From Micromonospora sp045209745 (GTDB taxonomy: Bacteria > Actinomycetota > Actinomycetes > Mycobacteriales > Micromonosporaceae), in contig NZ_CP109273.1 of the NCBI RefSeq assembly GCF_045209745.1, positions 4,030,001 to 4,094,000 on the forward strand: a stretch of DNA of 64,000 nucleotides. Reading direction: 5' to 3'. How positions within the stretch are numbered: position 1 is the stretch's first letter; every line of letters starts with the position of its first letter. The translations under genes and the position numbers were made by a program. Below are positions 16,975 to 25,294 of this stretch, in pieces. Below the pieces are notes generated by a model. That model did no database searches. It saw only the letters and a program-made list of their open reading frames with translations, and was not told the origin of the DNA.

Positions 16975-17640
16975 CCGGCCGGTACCGTTGACCAGCGGAG
17001 GTGCGCCCGATTATGAACGCCCGGACCGTCAAGCCCGGCCGTCGCGCCGCCGGCCACCCGCTGCGCGCGTCAGACATGAGGCGCTGCGTCCGCTGGCGTT
17101 CTCTACGTCCGGAGCGATCTCGGCGCTTGTGCACGACGGTCCGCCGTTCACCAGCGCGATTCCATCGCGTCTGAGCGGCCTTGCTGGCCTTTATGGAGGC
17201 TGCGGAACGATGCGCCTGCCCGCTGTCAGCCTGCCCCAGCGAATAGGTATCAACGTTTCCGGCGGGTTCGTCGTCCGGGAAGAGATCACGAAAGATGCGC
17301 GCCGCCTTTTCACGCGCCAGAATTCCGGTGCGTGTATGGCGGGATGCTCGACCATGAGGAATGAGATTGCGCAGACCGTGAAGTTCAAAGGGTGAAGACA
17401 TGCAGGGATTGATGTCGACCTGTAGCCGCACGGCCGGACCGGCTGTCGCGGCCCGCACCTCCGACGGGTTGACGCCGTTGATTGCGACAGCAAATTAGCG
17501 AAACTGGGACAATTCTGCTACGGTCAGGAGAAATCTGTCTGTCTGAACCGGTCGATACGTGCGGATTCTGGCGACCGGATGGCTCCGTCCTGCCCGTTAG
17601 GGTGGGTACGGGGCCGCATGGCGAAAGAAAAGGAACATAC
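16975..17640. other. low-coding region upstream of tmm
   Basis: About 670 nt with visibly lower GC than the neighbours. A leftward open stretch starts at an ATG at 17401 (MSSPFELHGLRNLIPHGRAS), but it uses many A/T-ending codons and resembles nothing I know, so I do not call it a gene. The segment must contain the tmm promoter, but no convincing -35/-10 pair stands out. AAAGGAAC (around 17630) is the tmm ribosome site. Confidence 0.4.
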
Positions 17641-19101
17641 GTGACGAACGGAAAAAGAGTTGCGATTGTCGGTGCCGGCCCCTCGGGCATGGCTCAGCTG
17701 CGGGCCTTTGAGACCGCAGCGCGCGCGGGGGCGGACATCCCCGAGGTTGTCTGTTTCGAGAAACAGGCTGACTGGGGTGGCCAGTGGAACTTCACCTGGC
17801 GCACCGGACTCGACGAGTACGGCGAGTCCGTGCACTCGAGCATGTACCGCAATCTGTGGTCGAATGGGCCGAAGGAAGCGCTGGAGTTCGCTGATTACAC
17901 CTTCGACGAGCACTTCGGTCGCGCCGTCTCCTCATACCCGCCGCGCCCGGTTCTGTGGGACTACATCGCCGCCCGGCTGAAGAAGACGAACGTGCGCGAT
18001 TTCATCCGTTTCCAGACCGTCGTGCGCTGGACGGAATACGACGCCGAGCGTGAGGTCTTCACGCTCACGGCCGAGAATCTCCCCACCGGAGAAACGACGA
18101 CCGAGGAGTTCGACCATGTGGTCGTCGCCAGCGGCCACTTCTCTTTCCCTCACGTGCCGCAATTCCCTGGCATCGAGACCTTCCCCGGGTACATCGCCCA
18201 CGCGCACGACTTCCGCGGCGCGGAAGCCTTCAAGGGGCAGGACGTCCTCGTCGTCGGCTCCAGCTACTCGGCCGAGGACATCGGCAGCCAGGCGTTCAAG
18301 ATGGGCGCACGCTCGGTGACGGCGAGCTATCGCTCCGCGCCGATGGGCTACGACTGGCCCGAGGGCTTCGAGGAACGCCCCGCCATCAGGCGCATCGAGG
18401 GCAACACGGTCCACTTCGCAGACGACTCCTCGAAGCACATCGACGCCATCATCCTGTGCACCGGCTACCTGCACAAGTACCCGTTCCTGCCCGACGAGCT
18501 CGCGCTGGCCTCCCCGAACAACGTGTACCCGGACGGCCTTTACCGCGGTGTCGTGTGGCAGGACAACCCGCGTCTGGCCTACCTCGGCGCGCAGGACCAG
18601 TGGTTCACCTTCAACATGTTCGACGCGCAGGCCTGGTACGTACGCGACCTCATCCTGGGCCGCGCCGAGCTGCCGTCGGAGGCCGAACGCTCGGCGTCCA
18701 TCGCCGAGTGGCGGGAACGTTTCGAAAAGCTTTCCTCGGACGCCGAAGAGATCCGCTTCCAGGCCGACTACGTGCGTGATCTGCTGCGGCAGACGGACTA
18801 CCCCGAGTTCGACCTCGACCGGGTCGTCGAGATCTTCCTCGCGTGGAAGCGCGACAAGAAGGCCGACATCATGGGCTACCGCGACCGTGTCTACCGCTCG
18901 GTCATGACGGGAACCCTGGCCGCCGAGCACCACACACCGTGGCTCGAAGAACTCGACGACTCGATCGAGCGCTACCTCGCCGAGGATCCCGCCAAGACCC
19001 CGCAGAACGCTGAGCTCCAGCGCAGCGGCGTAACTCCCCGAGGTCGAGGTCGGACCCCACTACGAGTCAGGGGCCCAGCAGCTCTCACTGCGGGCCCCTG
19101 A
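17641..19101 (+). CDS. tmm: trimethylamine monooxygenase (flavin-containing monooxygenase family)
   Basis: A 486-residue FAD/NADPH enzyme that oxidises trimethylamine to trimethylamine N-oxide. The FAD motif is GAGPSGMAQLRAF at ~11. Tmm-type sequence follows closely: VCFEKQADWGGQWNFTWRTG, HSSMYRNLWSNGPKEALEFA, the FMO fingerprint FPGYIAHAHDF, the NADPH motif VVGSSYSAEDIGSQ, and RSVMTGTLAAEHHTPWLEEL near the end. The start is a GTG behind AAAGGAAC. About 35 C-terminal residues run past the usual family end into the terminator hairpin. Codons are less G/C-biased than those of the neighbours, and the gene stands alone between decayed genes and an IS remnant, so recent acquisition is likely. Activity on other amines or sulfides (including indole, as in related FMOs) is possible. 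Confidence 0.88.
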   Translation: MTNGKRVAIVGAGPSGMAQLRAFETAARAGADIPEVVCFEKQADWGGQWNFTWRTGLDEYGESVHSSMYRNLWSNGPKEALEFADYTFDEHFGRAVSSYPPRPVLWDYIAARLKKTNVRDFIRFQTVVRWTEYDAEREVFTLTAENLPTGETTTEEFDHVVVASGHFSFPHVPQFPGIETFPGYIAHAHDFRGAEAFKGQDVLVVGSSYSAEDIGSQAFKMGARSVTASYRSAPMGYDWPEGFEERPAIRRIEGNTVHFADDSSKHIDAIILCTGYLHKYPFLPDELALASPNNVYPDGLYRGVVWQDNPRLAYLGAQDQWFTFNMFDAQAWYVRDLILGRAELPSEAERSASIAEWRERFEKLSSDAEEIRFQADYVRDLLRQTDYPEFDLDRVVEIFLAWKRDKKADIMGYRDRVYRSVMTGTLAAEHHTPWLEELDDSIERYLAEDPAKTPQNAELQRSGVTPRGRGRTPLRVRGPAALTAGP

Positions 19102-19102
19102 C
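19066..19102 (+). terminator. tmm terminator overlapping the stop codon
   Basis: GTCAGGGGCCC (19066-19076) and GGGCCCCTGAC (19092-19102) form a perfect 11-bp stem with a 15-nt loop. The tmm stop TGA (19099-19101) lies inside the 3' arm. Confidence 0.75.
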
Positions 19103-19242
19103 CCGTATCCAGGGGGTGGGTACAACTGGGGGATGTCGGTTGCCGGTTGCCGGGGGGAGTGGGCCGTGCCGGATGGCTTGTGTGTGAGTGGTGGGGATCG
19201 AGCCGCAGCCCTGCGAAGACCCTCCGCAATCGCCTCGTCCGT

Positions 19243-19285
19243 GAGATAGCTACAGAGGTTGAAAGGCCAAGGTTCGAGCTATCTC
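19243..19285. terminator. hairpin at the 3' end of the IS630 remnant
   Basis: GAGATAGCT (19243-19251) pairs with AGCTATCTC (19277-19285). It overlaps the stop codon (19279-19281) of the leftward transposase remnant and may be its terminator or part of an IS end. Confidence 0.45.
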
Positions 19286-19690
19286 GGTGGTTCGGGTTCG
19301 AGGGTCATGCCGGTGCCCCAGCCGGAGCCCTTGCCGCAGACCTCGACCACCGGCGTGTGCCCGCGCCGGGCCCACGTCTTGGCCACCGGCGGTCGCATGA
19401 CCTGGCCCGCCTCGTCCTGGAAGCAGATCCTGGCGCCCTGCGCCGCCGCTAACCTCTTACCGACGGCCACCGCCCGCGATGCCAGCCGGCGATCGCTTCC
19501 GGATCGCGTTCGATCGCCCGACGATTGGGAACCTGCTGGCTGTACCCGATGCGATGCAGCAGATAGGACACCCCGCGCAGCGTGTAGGAGACGCCGAAAC
19601 GGCGCTCGATCACCGCACCTCGTCGGTGCTCTCACCCTGAGGTAGAAGCTGGCCCCGCCGTTCTCGACACCCCGGTCGAAGATTCTCCAG
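19279..19690 (-). pseudogene. degenerate IS630-family transposase
   Basis: Two overlapping frames carry the IS630 pattern: ERRFGVSYTLRGVSYLLHRI, then QQVPNRRAIERDPEAIAGWH in one frame, and ARICFQDEAGQVMRPPVAKT with the catalytic Asp-Glu region and WARRGHTPVVEV in another. The reading frame shifts between them, and the terminal DE part of the catalytic triad is absent. This is the middle of a transposase, truncated at both ends and inactive. It abuts the alpha-galactosidase gene and lies just after tmm, marking a recombination-prone spot. Confidence 0.75.
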
Positions 19691-19697
19691 AATCTTG

Positions 19698-21830
19698 TCA
19701 GTCGACGGCGTCGACCTCCAGCACCAGGCTCTGCTCCGGGTGCAGCGCGGGCAGTTGCACACCCACCCGGGCCAGCGCCGCCCCGGTGAGGGTGACACCA
19801 CCATCCGCCAGCCAGGTCGGCGCGGACAGGTCGATGGTCGCCGGGGCCGGTACGTCCGACACCTGTCGCACCCGGTACCGCCGGCCCGGGTCGAGGCCGG
19901 GCAGCCGCACCGCGCCGGGCACCTGCGTCACGGAGGTGGTCAGCCGTGCCACCGCGTACACCGCTCGGCTCTTGTCGCCCGCGACCACGCCGTGCGCCCA
20001 GATGGCCGGGTCCGGGTGATCGACCCGGACCACCCGGCCAGCGTGCAGCAGCGGGCGCAGCCGCTTGTGCAGCGCCACCCAGGCGGCCAGCTCGGTCTGC
20101 TCGACGTCGCTGATCGACGCGACGTCCCACTCGATGCCGTGGTGGCCGAAGAGCGCGCTCGCCGCCCGGAAACCCAGGTCGTGGACGCGGTTGGTGGTGT
20201 GCGAGCGGTGCGGGCCGATGTGCGTGCCGATCAGCTCCGGTGGCAGCAGCAGCCCCGTCCAGCGCTGGATGCTGAGCCGTTCCAGGGCGTCGTTGCAGTC
20301 GCTGGCCCAGACCCGGTCGGTACGCGCCAGGATGGCCAGGTCCACCCGGGCCCCGCCGGACGAGCAACTTTCGATCTCCACGCCCGGGTGACGACCGCGC
20401 AGCTCGTCGAGGAGCCGGTAGACCGCCAGGGTCTGCCCGTGCACCCCGGGGCGGCCGTGATGCCCCGCCTCGGTGAGGTCCCGGTTCTGGTCCCACTTGA
20501 GGTACCGGATGCCGGGGTGGTCGCTGAGCAGTGTGTCGAGGCGTTCCAGCACATAGTCGTACGCCTCGGGGCGGCCCAGGTCGAGCACCTGCTGGTGACG
20601 CCAGGACGGTGGCAGCCGCCCCGGCACGGCGAGCAGCCAGTCGGGGTGCGCGCGGCACAGGTCCGAGTCGGGGTTGACCATCTCCGGCTCGACCCAGAGG
20701 CCGAACTGGAGGCCCCGGCCGGTCACGTGGTCGATGAGAGGTTGCAGGCCGTCGGGCCAGACGCCCTCGTCGACGTACCAGTCGCCGAGCCCGACGGTGT
20801 CATCGCGTCGGCCGCGGAACCAGCCGTCGTCGAGCGCGAACCGCTCCACGCCGATCTGCGCGGCCCGGTCGGCGAGCGCCCGCAGCCGGTTCAGGTCGTG
20901 GTCGAAGTAGACCGCCTCCCAGACGTTGAGGGTCACCGGGCGGGGGGAGCGCGGGTGCCCGGGTCGGGCCCGTAGATGGGTGTGCAGCACGTCGCTGAGG
21001 CCGTCCAGCCCGGCGTCGGACCAGACCGCGTAGAGCAGCGGAGTCTCGTACGACTCGCCGGGGCCGAGCCGGACCTCCCCGGGGGCCAGCAGCTCGCCGC
21101 CACCGAGGGTCGACTCGCCGGTGGGCCGCCGCTCGGCGAACGTGACGTGGTCGCCGCTCCACGCGGTGTGCACCGCCCAGACCTCGCCGTGGCCGAAGCC
21201 GAACCCGGCGGTGCCGGCTATCAGCAGCAGCGTGGCGTCATGCCCGGTGCGCCCGTGCCGGCCCTCGCGGACCCAGGCGCCGTGCTGCCACGGGTGGCGC
21301 TGCGGGGATCGTTCCCGACACCACCGGCCGGTCAGGTCGAGCAGTTCGGTGGCGACCGCCGGCACCGGCAGCACCGGCGTCAGCTCCCGCAGCTCGTACC
21401 CGCTGTCGCCGTCGTTGCGCAGCCGGTGCCGGAGGGTCAGCAGGCCATACGGGTCGAGCGTGATCTCGGTGGTCAGGGCCAGCCCGGCGGCCGGGTCCGA
21501 GGCCCGGACGGTCACCCGGGCGGGGCCGAGGTCGCGCACGTCCACCCCGTCGAGGCGAAAGGAGGTGGACCAGTCGGTCCCGTCGCGGTGCCCGGCCAGC
21601 CCGGGCCGTCCGCTCCAGCCGGCGCTCGCCTCCGGCAGCAGGGACAGCACCGTCGGCTCGTCGAAGCTGCTCGGCACCACCGGCGGTACGGTCGCGTCGG
21701 TGAGCTGGCGCAGGCCATCGTCGTCGAGGTCGCCGACGTCGCCGCCCCAGTGCACGACCCGGGGCAGCCCCGGGCCGCGCGCGTCGAGCACCAGGCTGGT
21801 CCGCGCGCGGCGCAGGTGCAGGATGGTCAT
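19698..21830 (-). CDS. GH36 alpha-galactosidase
   Basis: This 710-residue intracellular alpha-galactosidase (no signal peptide) releases galactose from galactosyl oligosaccharides. It has a beta-rich N-terminal domain and a barrel with FALDDGWFRGRRDDTVGLGD and FGLWVEPEMVNPDS. The nucleophile Asp is in YLKWDQNRDL and the acid/base Asp in RVWASDCNDALERLS. The length matches GH36 (~700). It is the last gene of a leftward operon after the ABC substrate-binding protein and two permeases, and overlaps the second permease by 4 nt. The substrate is therefore likely an alpha-galactoside such as melibiose, raffinose or galactomannan fragments. Confidence 0.93.
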   Translation of the reverse strand: MTILHLRRARTSLVLDARGPGLPRVVHWGGDVGDLDDDGLRQLTDATVPPVVPSSFDEPTVLSLLPEASAGWSGRPGLAGHRDGTDWSTSFRLDGVDVRDLGPARVTVRASDPAAGLALTTEITLDPYGLLTLRHRLRNDGDSGYELRELTPVLPVPAVATELLDLTGRWCRERSPQRHPWQHGAWVREGRHGRTGHDATLLLIAGTAGFGFGHGEVWAVHTAWSGDHVTFAERRPTGESTLGGGELLAPGEVRLGPGESYETPLLYAVWSDAGLDGLSDVLHTHLRARPGHPRSPRPVTLNVWEAVYFDHDLNRLRALADRAAQIGVERFALDDGWFRGRRDDTVGLGDWYVDEGVWPDGLQPLIDHVTGRGLQFGLWVEPEMVNPDSDLCRAHPDWLLAVPGRLPPSWRHQQVLDLGRPEAYDYVLERLDTLLSDHPGIRYLKWDQNRDLTEAGHHGRPGVHGQTLAVYRLLDELRGRHPGVEIESCSSGGARVDLAILARTDRVWASDCNDALERLSIQRWTGLLLPPELIGTHIGPHRSHTTNRVHDLGFRAASALFGHHGIEWDVASISDVEQTELAAWVALHKRLRPLLHAGRVVRVDHPDPAIWAHGVVAGDKSRAVYAVARLTTSVTQVPGAVRLPGLDPGRRYRVRQVSDVPAPATIDLSAPTWLADGGVTLTGAALARVGVQLPALHPEQSLVLEVDAVD

Positions 21831-22708
21831 CCTTTGGAGGCTCCCAAGGTCAGGCCCCGAACGAAGTGCCGCTGGAGCATGAAGAAGATCACCAGGGTGG
21901 GGATCGCGACGAGCACGCTGCCCGCCGAGACCAGGTTGTTGTCGGTGAAGAACTCACCGCGCAGGTTGTTGAGTGAGCTGGTCACCGGGAACTTGTCGCC
22001 GGTACGCATGAGGACGGTGGCCCAGAAGAACTCGTTGTAGATCCAGGTCACCTCAAGCGTCGCCAGCGCGGCCAGGGCCGGGCGGCACAGCGGCATGGTG
22101 ACCTGCCAGTACTGCCGCCAGATGCTCGCCCCGTCGACCATCGCCGCCTCGTACAGGTCGCGGGGCAGCGCCTTCATGTAGTTGCTGAGGACGAAGACGC
22201 AGAACCCGCACTGGAAGGCCACGTTGATCAGAATCAGACCCCAGTAGCTGTCGTAGAGCAGCTCCGAGTCGCTCATGAACTCCGGCAGCGGGACCTCGGT
22301 GAACAGCCGGAACAGGGGGATGAGCAGCGCCTGCTGGGGCAGCAGGTTGGCCGCGGTGAAGATCCCGAGCAGGACGAGGTTGAGCTTCCAACTGAACCGG
22401 GCGATGACGAATGCCACGCAGGAGGCGAGGAAGAGGGTGAGCAGCACCGCCGGCACGGTGATGTACACCGAGTTGAGGAAGTGCTTGCCGAAGTCCGCGG
22501 TCTGCCAGGCGGTGACGTAGTTGTCGAAGGTCCAGCCGCCGAACGAGACGTAGCCGTTCGCGGCGGTGTAGTCGTACGAGTGCAGCGAGGACAGAACCGC
22601 CCAGGCGATCGGGAAGAGCCAGGCCAGCGACACGGCGATGAGGAAGCCGTGCAGCAGCATCCGCAGCGGGGTCAGTCTGCGACGGCGAACCGGGGTGTCG
22701 ACGCTCAT
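21827..22708 (-). CDS. sugar ABC transporter permease, MalG type
   Basis: A 293-residue inner-membrane permease with six predicted helices. The EAA loop that docks the ATPase reads EAAMVDGASIWRQYWQVTMP. It overlaps its neighbours by 4 nt on both sides (ATGA type). It pairs with the upstream MalF-type permease. No dedicated ATPase gene is nearby, so it probably uses a shared MsiK-type ATPase, as is common in actinomycetes (family knowledge). Confidence 0.92.
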   Translation of the reverse strand: MSVDTPVRRRRLTPLRMLLHGFLIAVSLAWLFPIAWAVLSSLHSYDYTAANGYVSFGGWTFDNYVTAWQTADFGKHFLNSVYITVPAVLLTLFLASCVAFVIARFSWKLNLVLLGIFTAANLLPQQALLIPLFRLFTEVPLPEFMSDSELLYDSYWGLILINVAFQCGFCVFVLSNYMKALPRDLYEAAMVDGASIWRQYWQVTMPLCRPALAALATLEVTWIYNEFFWATVLMRTGDKFPVTSSLNNLRGEFFTDNNLVSAGSVLVAIPTLVIFFMLQRHFVRGLTLGASKG

Positions 22709-23661
22709 TGCCGGTCCTCCCTCATCACGGTCGCCAGGTAGATGGTGATGAAGACCAGCGAGACGACCAACATGATCGTCGCCAGTGCCGAGCCGAACCC
22801 GATCCGGCTCGCCTCACCCACCACGTTCTGGGTGACCAGCGCGGAGATCAGCTCCAACCCGTTGCGGCCCTTGTTGACCACCCAGACCAGGTCGAACGCG
22901 CGCAGCGACTCGATCACGGTCACCACCAGCACGATGATGTTGATGGGTCGCATGACCGGGAACACGACCCGGAAGAACGTCCGGCTCTCCGAGGCGCCGT
23001 CGACCGCCGCGGCCTCGCGCAGCGACGGATCGACGCCCTTCAGGCCGGCCAGGTAGAGCAGCATGATGTAGCCGACGTGCCGCCATCCGGAGGCGATCAT
23101 GACCGCCCAGATGTTGACGTTCGAGTCGCCGTACCAGTCGATGTTGGTGCCGAAGACGGCGTTGATCAGGCCCTGGTCCCGGGAGTAGAGCAGCTGCCAG
23201 ACGAAGCCGATGAGCGCCAGCGAGAGCACCACCGGCAGGTAGAGCGCGGTCTGGTAGAAGCGGCTGCCGCGCAGCTCCTTGTCCAACAGCACGGCCAGGA
23301 ACATGCCGAACGGGGTGGCGACCACGAAGAGCGCCGCCAGCCAGAGCAGGTTGTGCTGGATCGCCGGCACGAACGGCGGGTAGATGTTCACCACGTCGTG
23401 GTAGTTGCGCGCGCCGACGAACTCGATTTCGTTGAGGGGGCCGATGCCGTCCCAGTTGGTGCCGGAGAGCAGCACGGTGGCCGCCGCCGGCAACCAGACG
23501 AAGCCGGTGACGAGCAGCAGCGGGACGAGCACCATCAGCGTGATGACCACGCGATCGGTGCGGGACAGGAGCCGTAGCCGCCGGCGACGACCACCCGTGG
23601 AGGTGGTCGTTGCCGGCGGCGGCACGGCGCGATCCGCTTGGATCAGGGGCAGGTCGGACAC
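22705..23661 (-). CDS. sugar ABC transporter permease, MalF type
   Basis: A 318-residue permease with a cytoplasmic N-terminal tail and six or more helices. The EAA loop is EAAAVDGASESRTFFRVVFP. It forms the transmembrane channel with the MalG-type partner and lies 21 nt after the binding-protein gene. Confidence 0.92.
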   Translation of the reverse strand: MSDLPLIQADRAVPPPATTTSTGGRRRRLRLLSRTDRVVITLMVLVPLLLVTGFVWLPAAATVLLSGTNWDGIGPLNEIEFVGARNYHDVVNIYPPFVPAIQHNLLWLAALFVVATPFGMFLAVLLDKELRGSRFYQTALYLPVVLSLALIGFVWQLLYSRDQGLINAVFGTNIDWYGDSNVNIWAVMIASGWRHVGYIMLLYLAGLKGVDPSLREAAAVDGASESRTFFRVVFPVMRPINIIVLVVTVIESLRAFDLVWVVNKGRNGLELISALVTQNVVGEASRIGFGSALATIMLVVSLVFITIYLATVMREDRQ

Positions 23662-23682
23662 GATGTCCTCCCCCTTCCGCCG

Positions 23683-25011
23683 TCAGTCAGTGAAGATCGA
23701 CTTTTTCTGGTTCTCGATGGACGAGGTGAGCCCGTCGATGTCCTTGGGGTTCTTGATGAACTGCTGGATCGCCGGGATCATCACCGTGGAGGCGAAGTCC
23801 GGCCGGGTGTCCCGGTCGAGGAACTGGGCGATCTCGGTGGCCGACCCGACCAGTTCGGCGGCCTTCTTCTGCAGGGCGGTGTAGCCGCCGACCTCCGCGC
23901 CGCTGTTGGCGACGAGGACGGCCGGGTCGTTCTTGAGGTTGATGTCCGCAGCGGCCTTGCCACCGAAGTACTCCAGCAGCTTGCGCGCGTTGTCCTCGTT
24001 CTTGGGCTTGCGCGCCATCATGTAGCCGTCGATCGGGGCGTCCAGCGCCTTGGCGCCGATGGCCGGGTCGATCTCGGGGAAGGTGAAGAAGTCGAGATCG
24101 TCCTGCTCGTCGTTGCTGAACTGCTGACCGACGAAGAGGCCGAGCAGGTACATGCCGCTCTTCTTCTGCTGCAACGACTGCGCCGCCTCCTGCCAGGTGC
24201 GGCCGAGGCTGTCCGGCTGGTGCAGGGGGAGCAGGCCGGCCCAGGTGTCGAAGACCTTCTTGACCTTGTCGGAGGTCCAGGCTTCCTTGCCGGCCATCAG
24301 GTCGACGTGGAACTGGTAGCCGTTGATGCGCAGGTTGAGGATGTCGAAGGTGCCCATCGCCGGCCAGCCGTCCTTGTCGGCGAAGGCGATGGGGGTGAGG
24401 CCGTCCTTCTTCATCTGCGCGCCGAGCGCGGTGAACTGGTCCAGGGTGGTGGGCACCTGGTAGCCGTGCTGCTGCCAGACCGACTTGCGGTAGAAGACCG
24501 CCCACGGGTAATACGTCGCCGGTACGAAGTACTGTTTGCCGTCGTCGCCGGTGGATGCCTTCTTGAAGGCGTCGGAGTAGCCGGAGAGCTTGCTCCACAC
24601 GTCGCTGATGTCGCTGGCCAGGCCCTTCTGGGCGAAGAAGCGCATCCGGTAGCCGGCGAACCAGGTGAACACGTCGTCCGGCTTGCCCTGTAGGTAGTTG
24701 TTGATGTTTTCCTGGAACGTGTTGTGGTCGACCGTATTCACCGCGACCTGCACCCCGGACGAGGTCTTGAAGCCGTCGGTGACCTTGGCGAGGACGTCCT
24801 TGGGCTTCGGGTCCGACTGGTTCGAGCCGAGCGACACGTCCTTGGTGGACCCGCCGGAGCCGGAGTCGTCGCCGCAGCCGGCGAGCAGGCCGGTGCCGAG
24901 CAGCGCGCCCGTGCCGGCCGCGCCGGCCAGCAACGACCGTCGGTTGATGCCGGCGACTGAGGGCGGTACGAGCCGAGCCAGGTACTCGGCTTGGGATTGG
25001 GGACGGGACAT
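23683..25011 (-). CDS. sugar ABC transporter substrate-binding lipoprotein
   Basis: This 442-residue extracellular binding protein is anchored by a lipid on Cys46 (GTGLLAGCGDD). An RR pair (INRRSLLAG, 24-25) ahead of the hydrophobic stretch suggests Tat export. The start is the ATG at 25011 with GGAGG 7 nt upstream; a longer frame exists without support. The body (FTWFAGYRMRFFAQKGLASD, MYLLGLFVGQQFSNDEQDDL) fits the family 1 sugar-binding fold. It is the first gene of the galactoside operon and diverges from the GH42 beta-galactosidase. Confidence 0.92.
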   Translation of the reverse strand: MSRPQSQAEYLARLVPPSVAGINRRSLLAGAAGTGALLGTGLLAGCGDDSGSGGSTKDVSLGSNQSDPKPKDVLAKVTDGFKTSSGVQVAVNTVDHNTFQENINNYLQGKPDDVFTWFAGYRMRFFAQKGLASDISDVWSKLSGYSDAFKKASTGDDGKQYFVPATYYPWAVFYRKSVWQQHGYQVPTTLDQFTALGAQMKKDGLTPIAFADKDGWPAMGTFDILNLRINGYQFHVDLMAGKEAWTSDKVKKVFDTWAGLLPLHQPDSLGRTWQEAAQSLQQKKSGMYLLGLFVGQQFSNDEQDDLDFFTFPEIDPAIGAKALDAPIDGYMMARKPKNEDNARKLLEYFGGKAAADINLKNDPAVLVANSGAEVGGYTALQKKAAELVGSATEIAQFLDRDTRPDFASTVMIPAIQQFIKNPKDIDGLTSSIENQKKSIFTD

Positions 25012-25214
25012 CTGTGCCTCCTGCGGATGAAGAGGTGCTACGTCCAAGGGCCATCAGGGTGGTGAAGGCAGGTCCGGCGCCGTGATCACACATTGAGATC
25101 CACCGAGAATCCACATTGGCGAACACGAACGGCCATTGGGGCCTCAAGTTACCCCTCAGTCGGGCGCTGTCAAGAGGGCTGTTCGCCGCTGATAACCCAG
25201 TCGTGACACGGTCG

Positions 25215-25225
25215 TTACCTGGTAA
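25215..25225. promoter_or_regulatory. candidate operator in the galactoside divergent promoter
   Basis: TTACC-T-GGTAA (25215-25225), within GTTACCTGGTAAACG, is the only clear dyad in the 283-nt gap between the ABC operon and the GH42 gene. CACATTG is also repeated directly near 25086 and 25111. Either could serve the DeoR regulator encoded downstream. Confidence 0.35.
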
Positions 25226-25294
25226 ACGTTGGCAAGAAGCTCGATGTTGGAACCTGTTGACTTCCGTGGACCAGCGGGTGCACCCTCAGCTGTC

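Noticed and set aside
16886..17401. Leftward frame of ~172 codons starting MSSPFELHGLRN
   Set aside because: Codon third positions do not follow the genome's G/C preference, no family resemblance is seen, and it overlaps the sigma-factor remnant.
19691..20658. Continuation of the IS630 remnant frame into the alpha-galactosidase gene
   Set aside because: The part beyond 19690 overlaps GH36 coding sequence in another frame of the same strand and shows only shadow composition.
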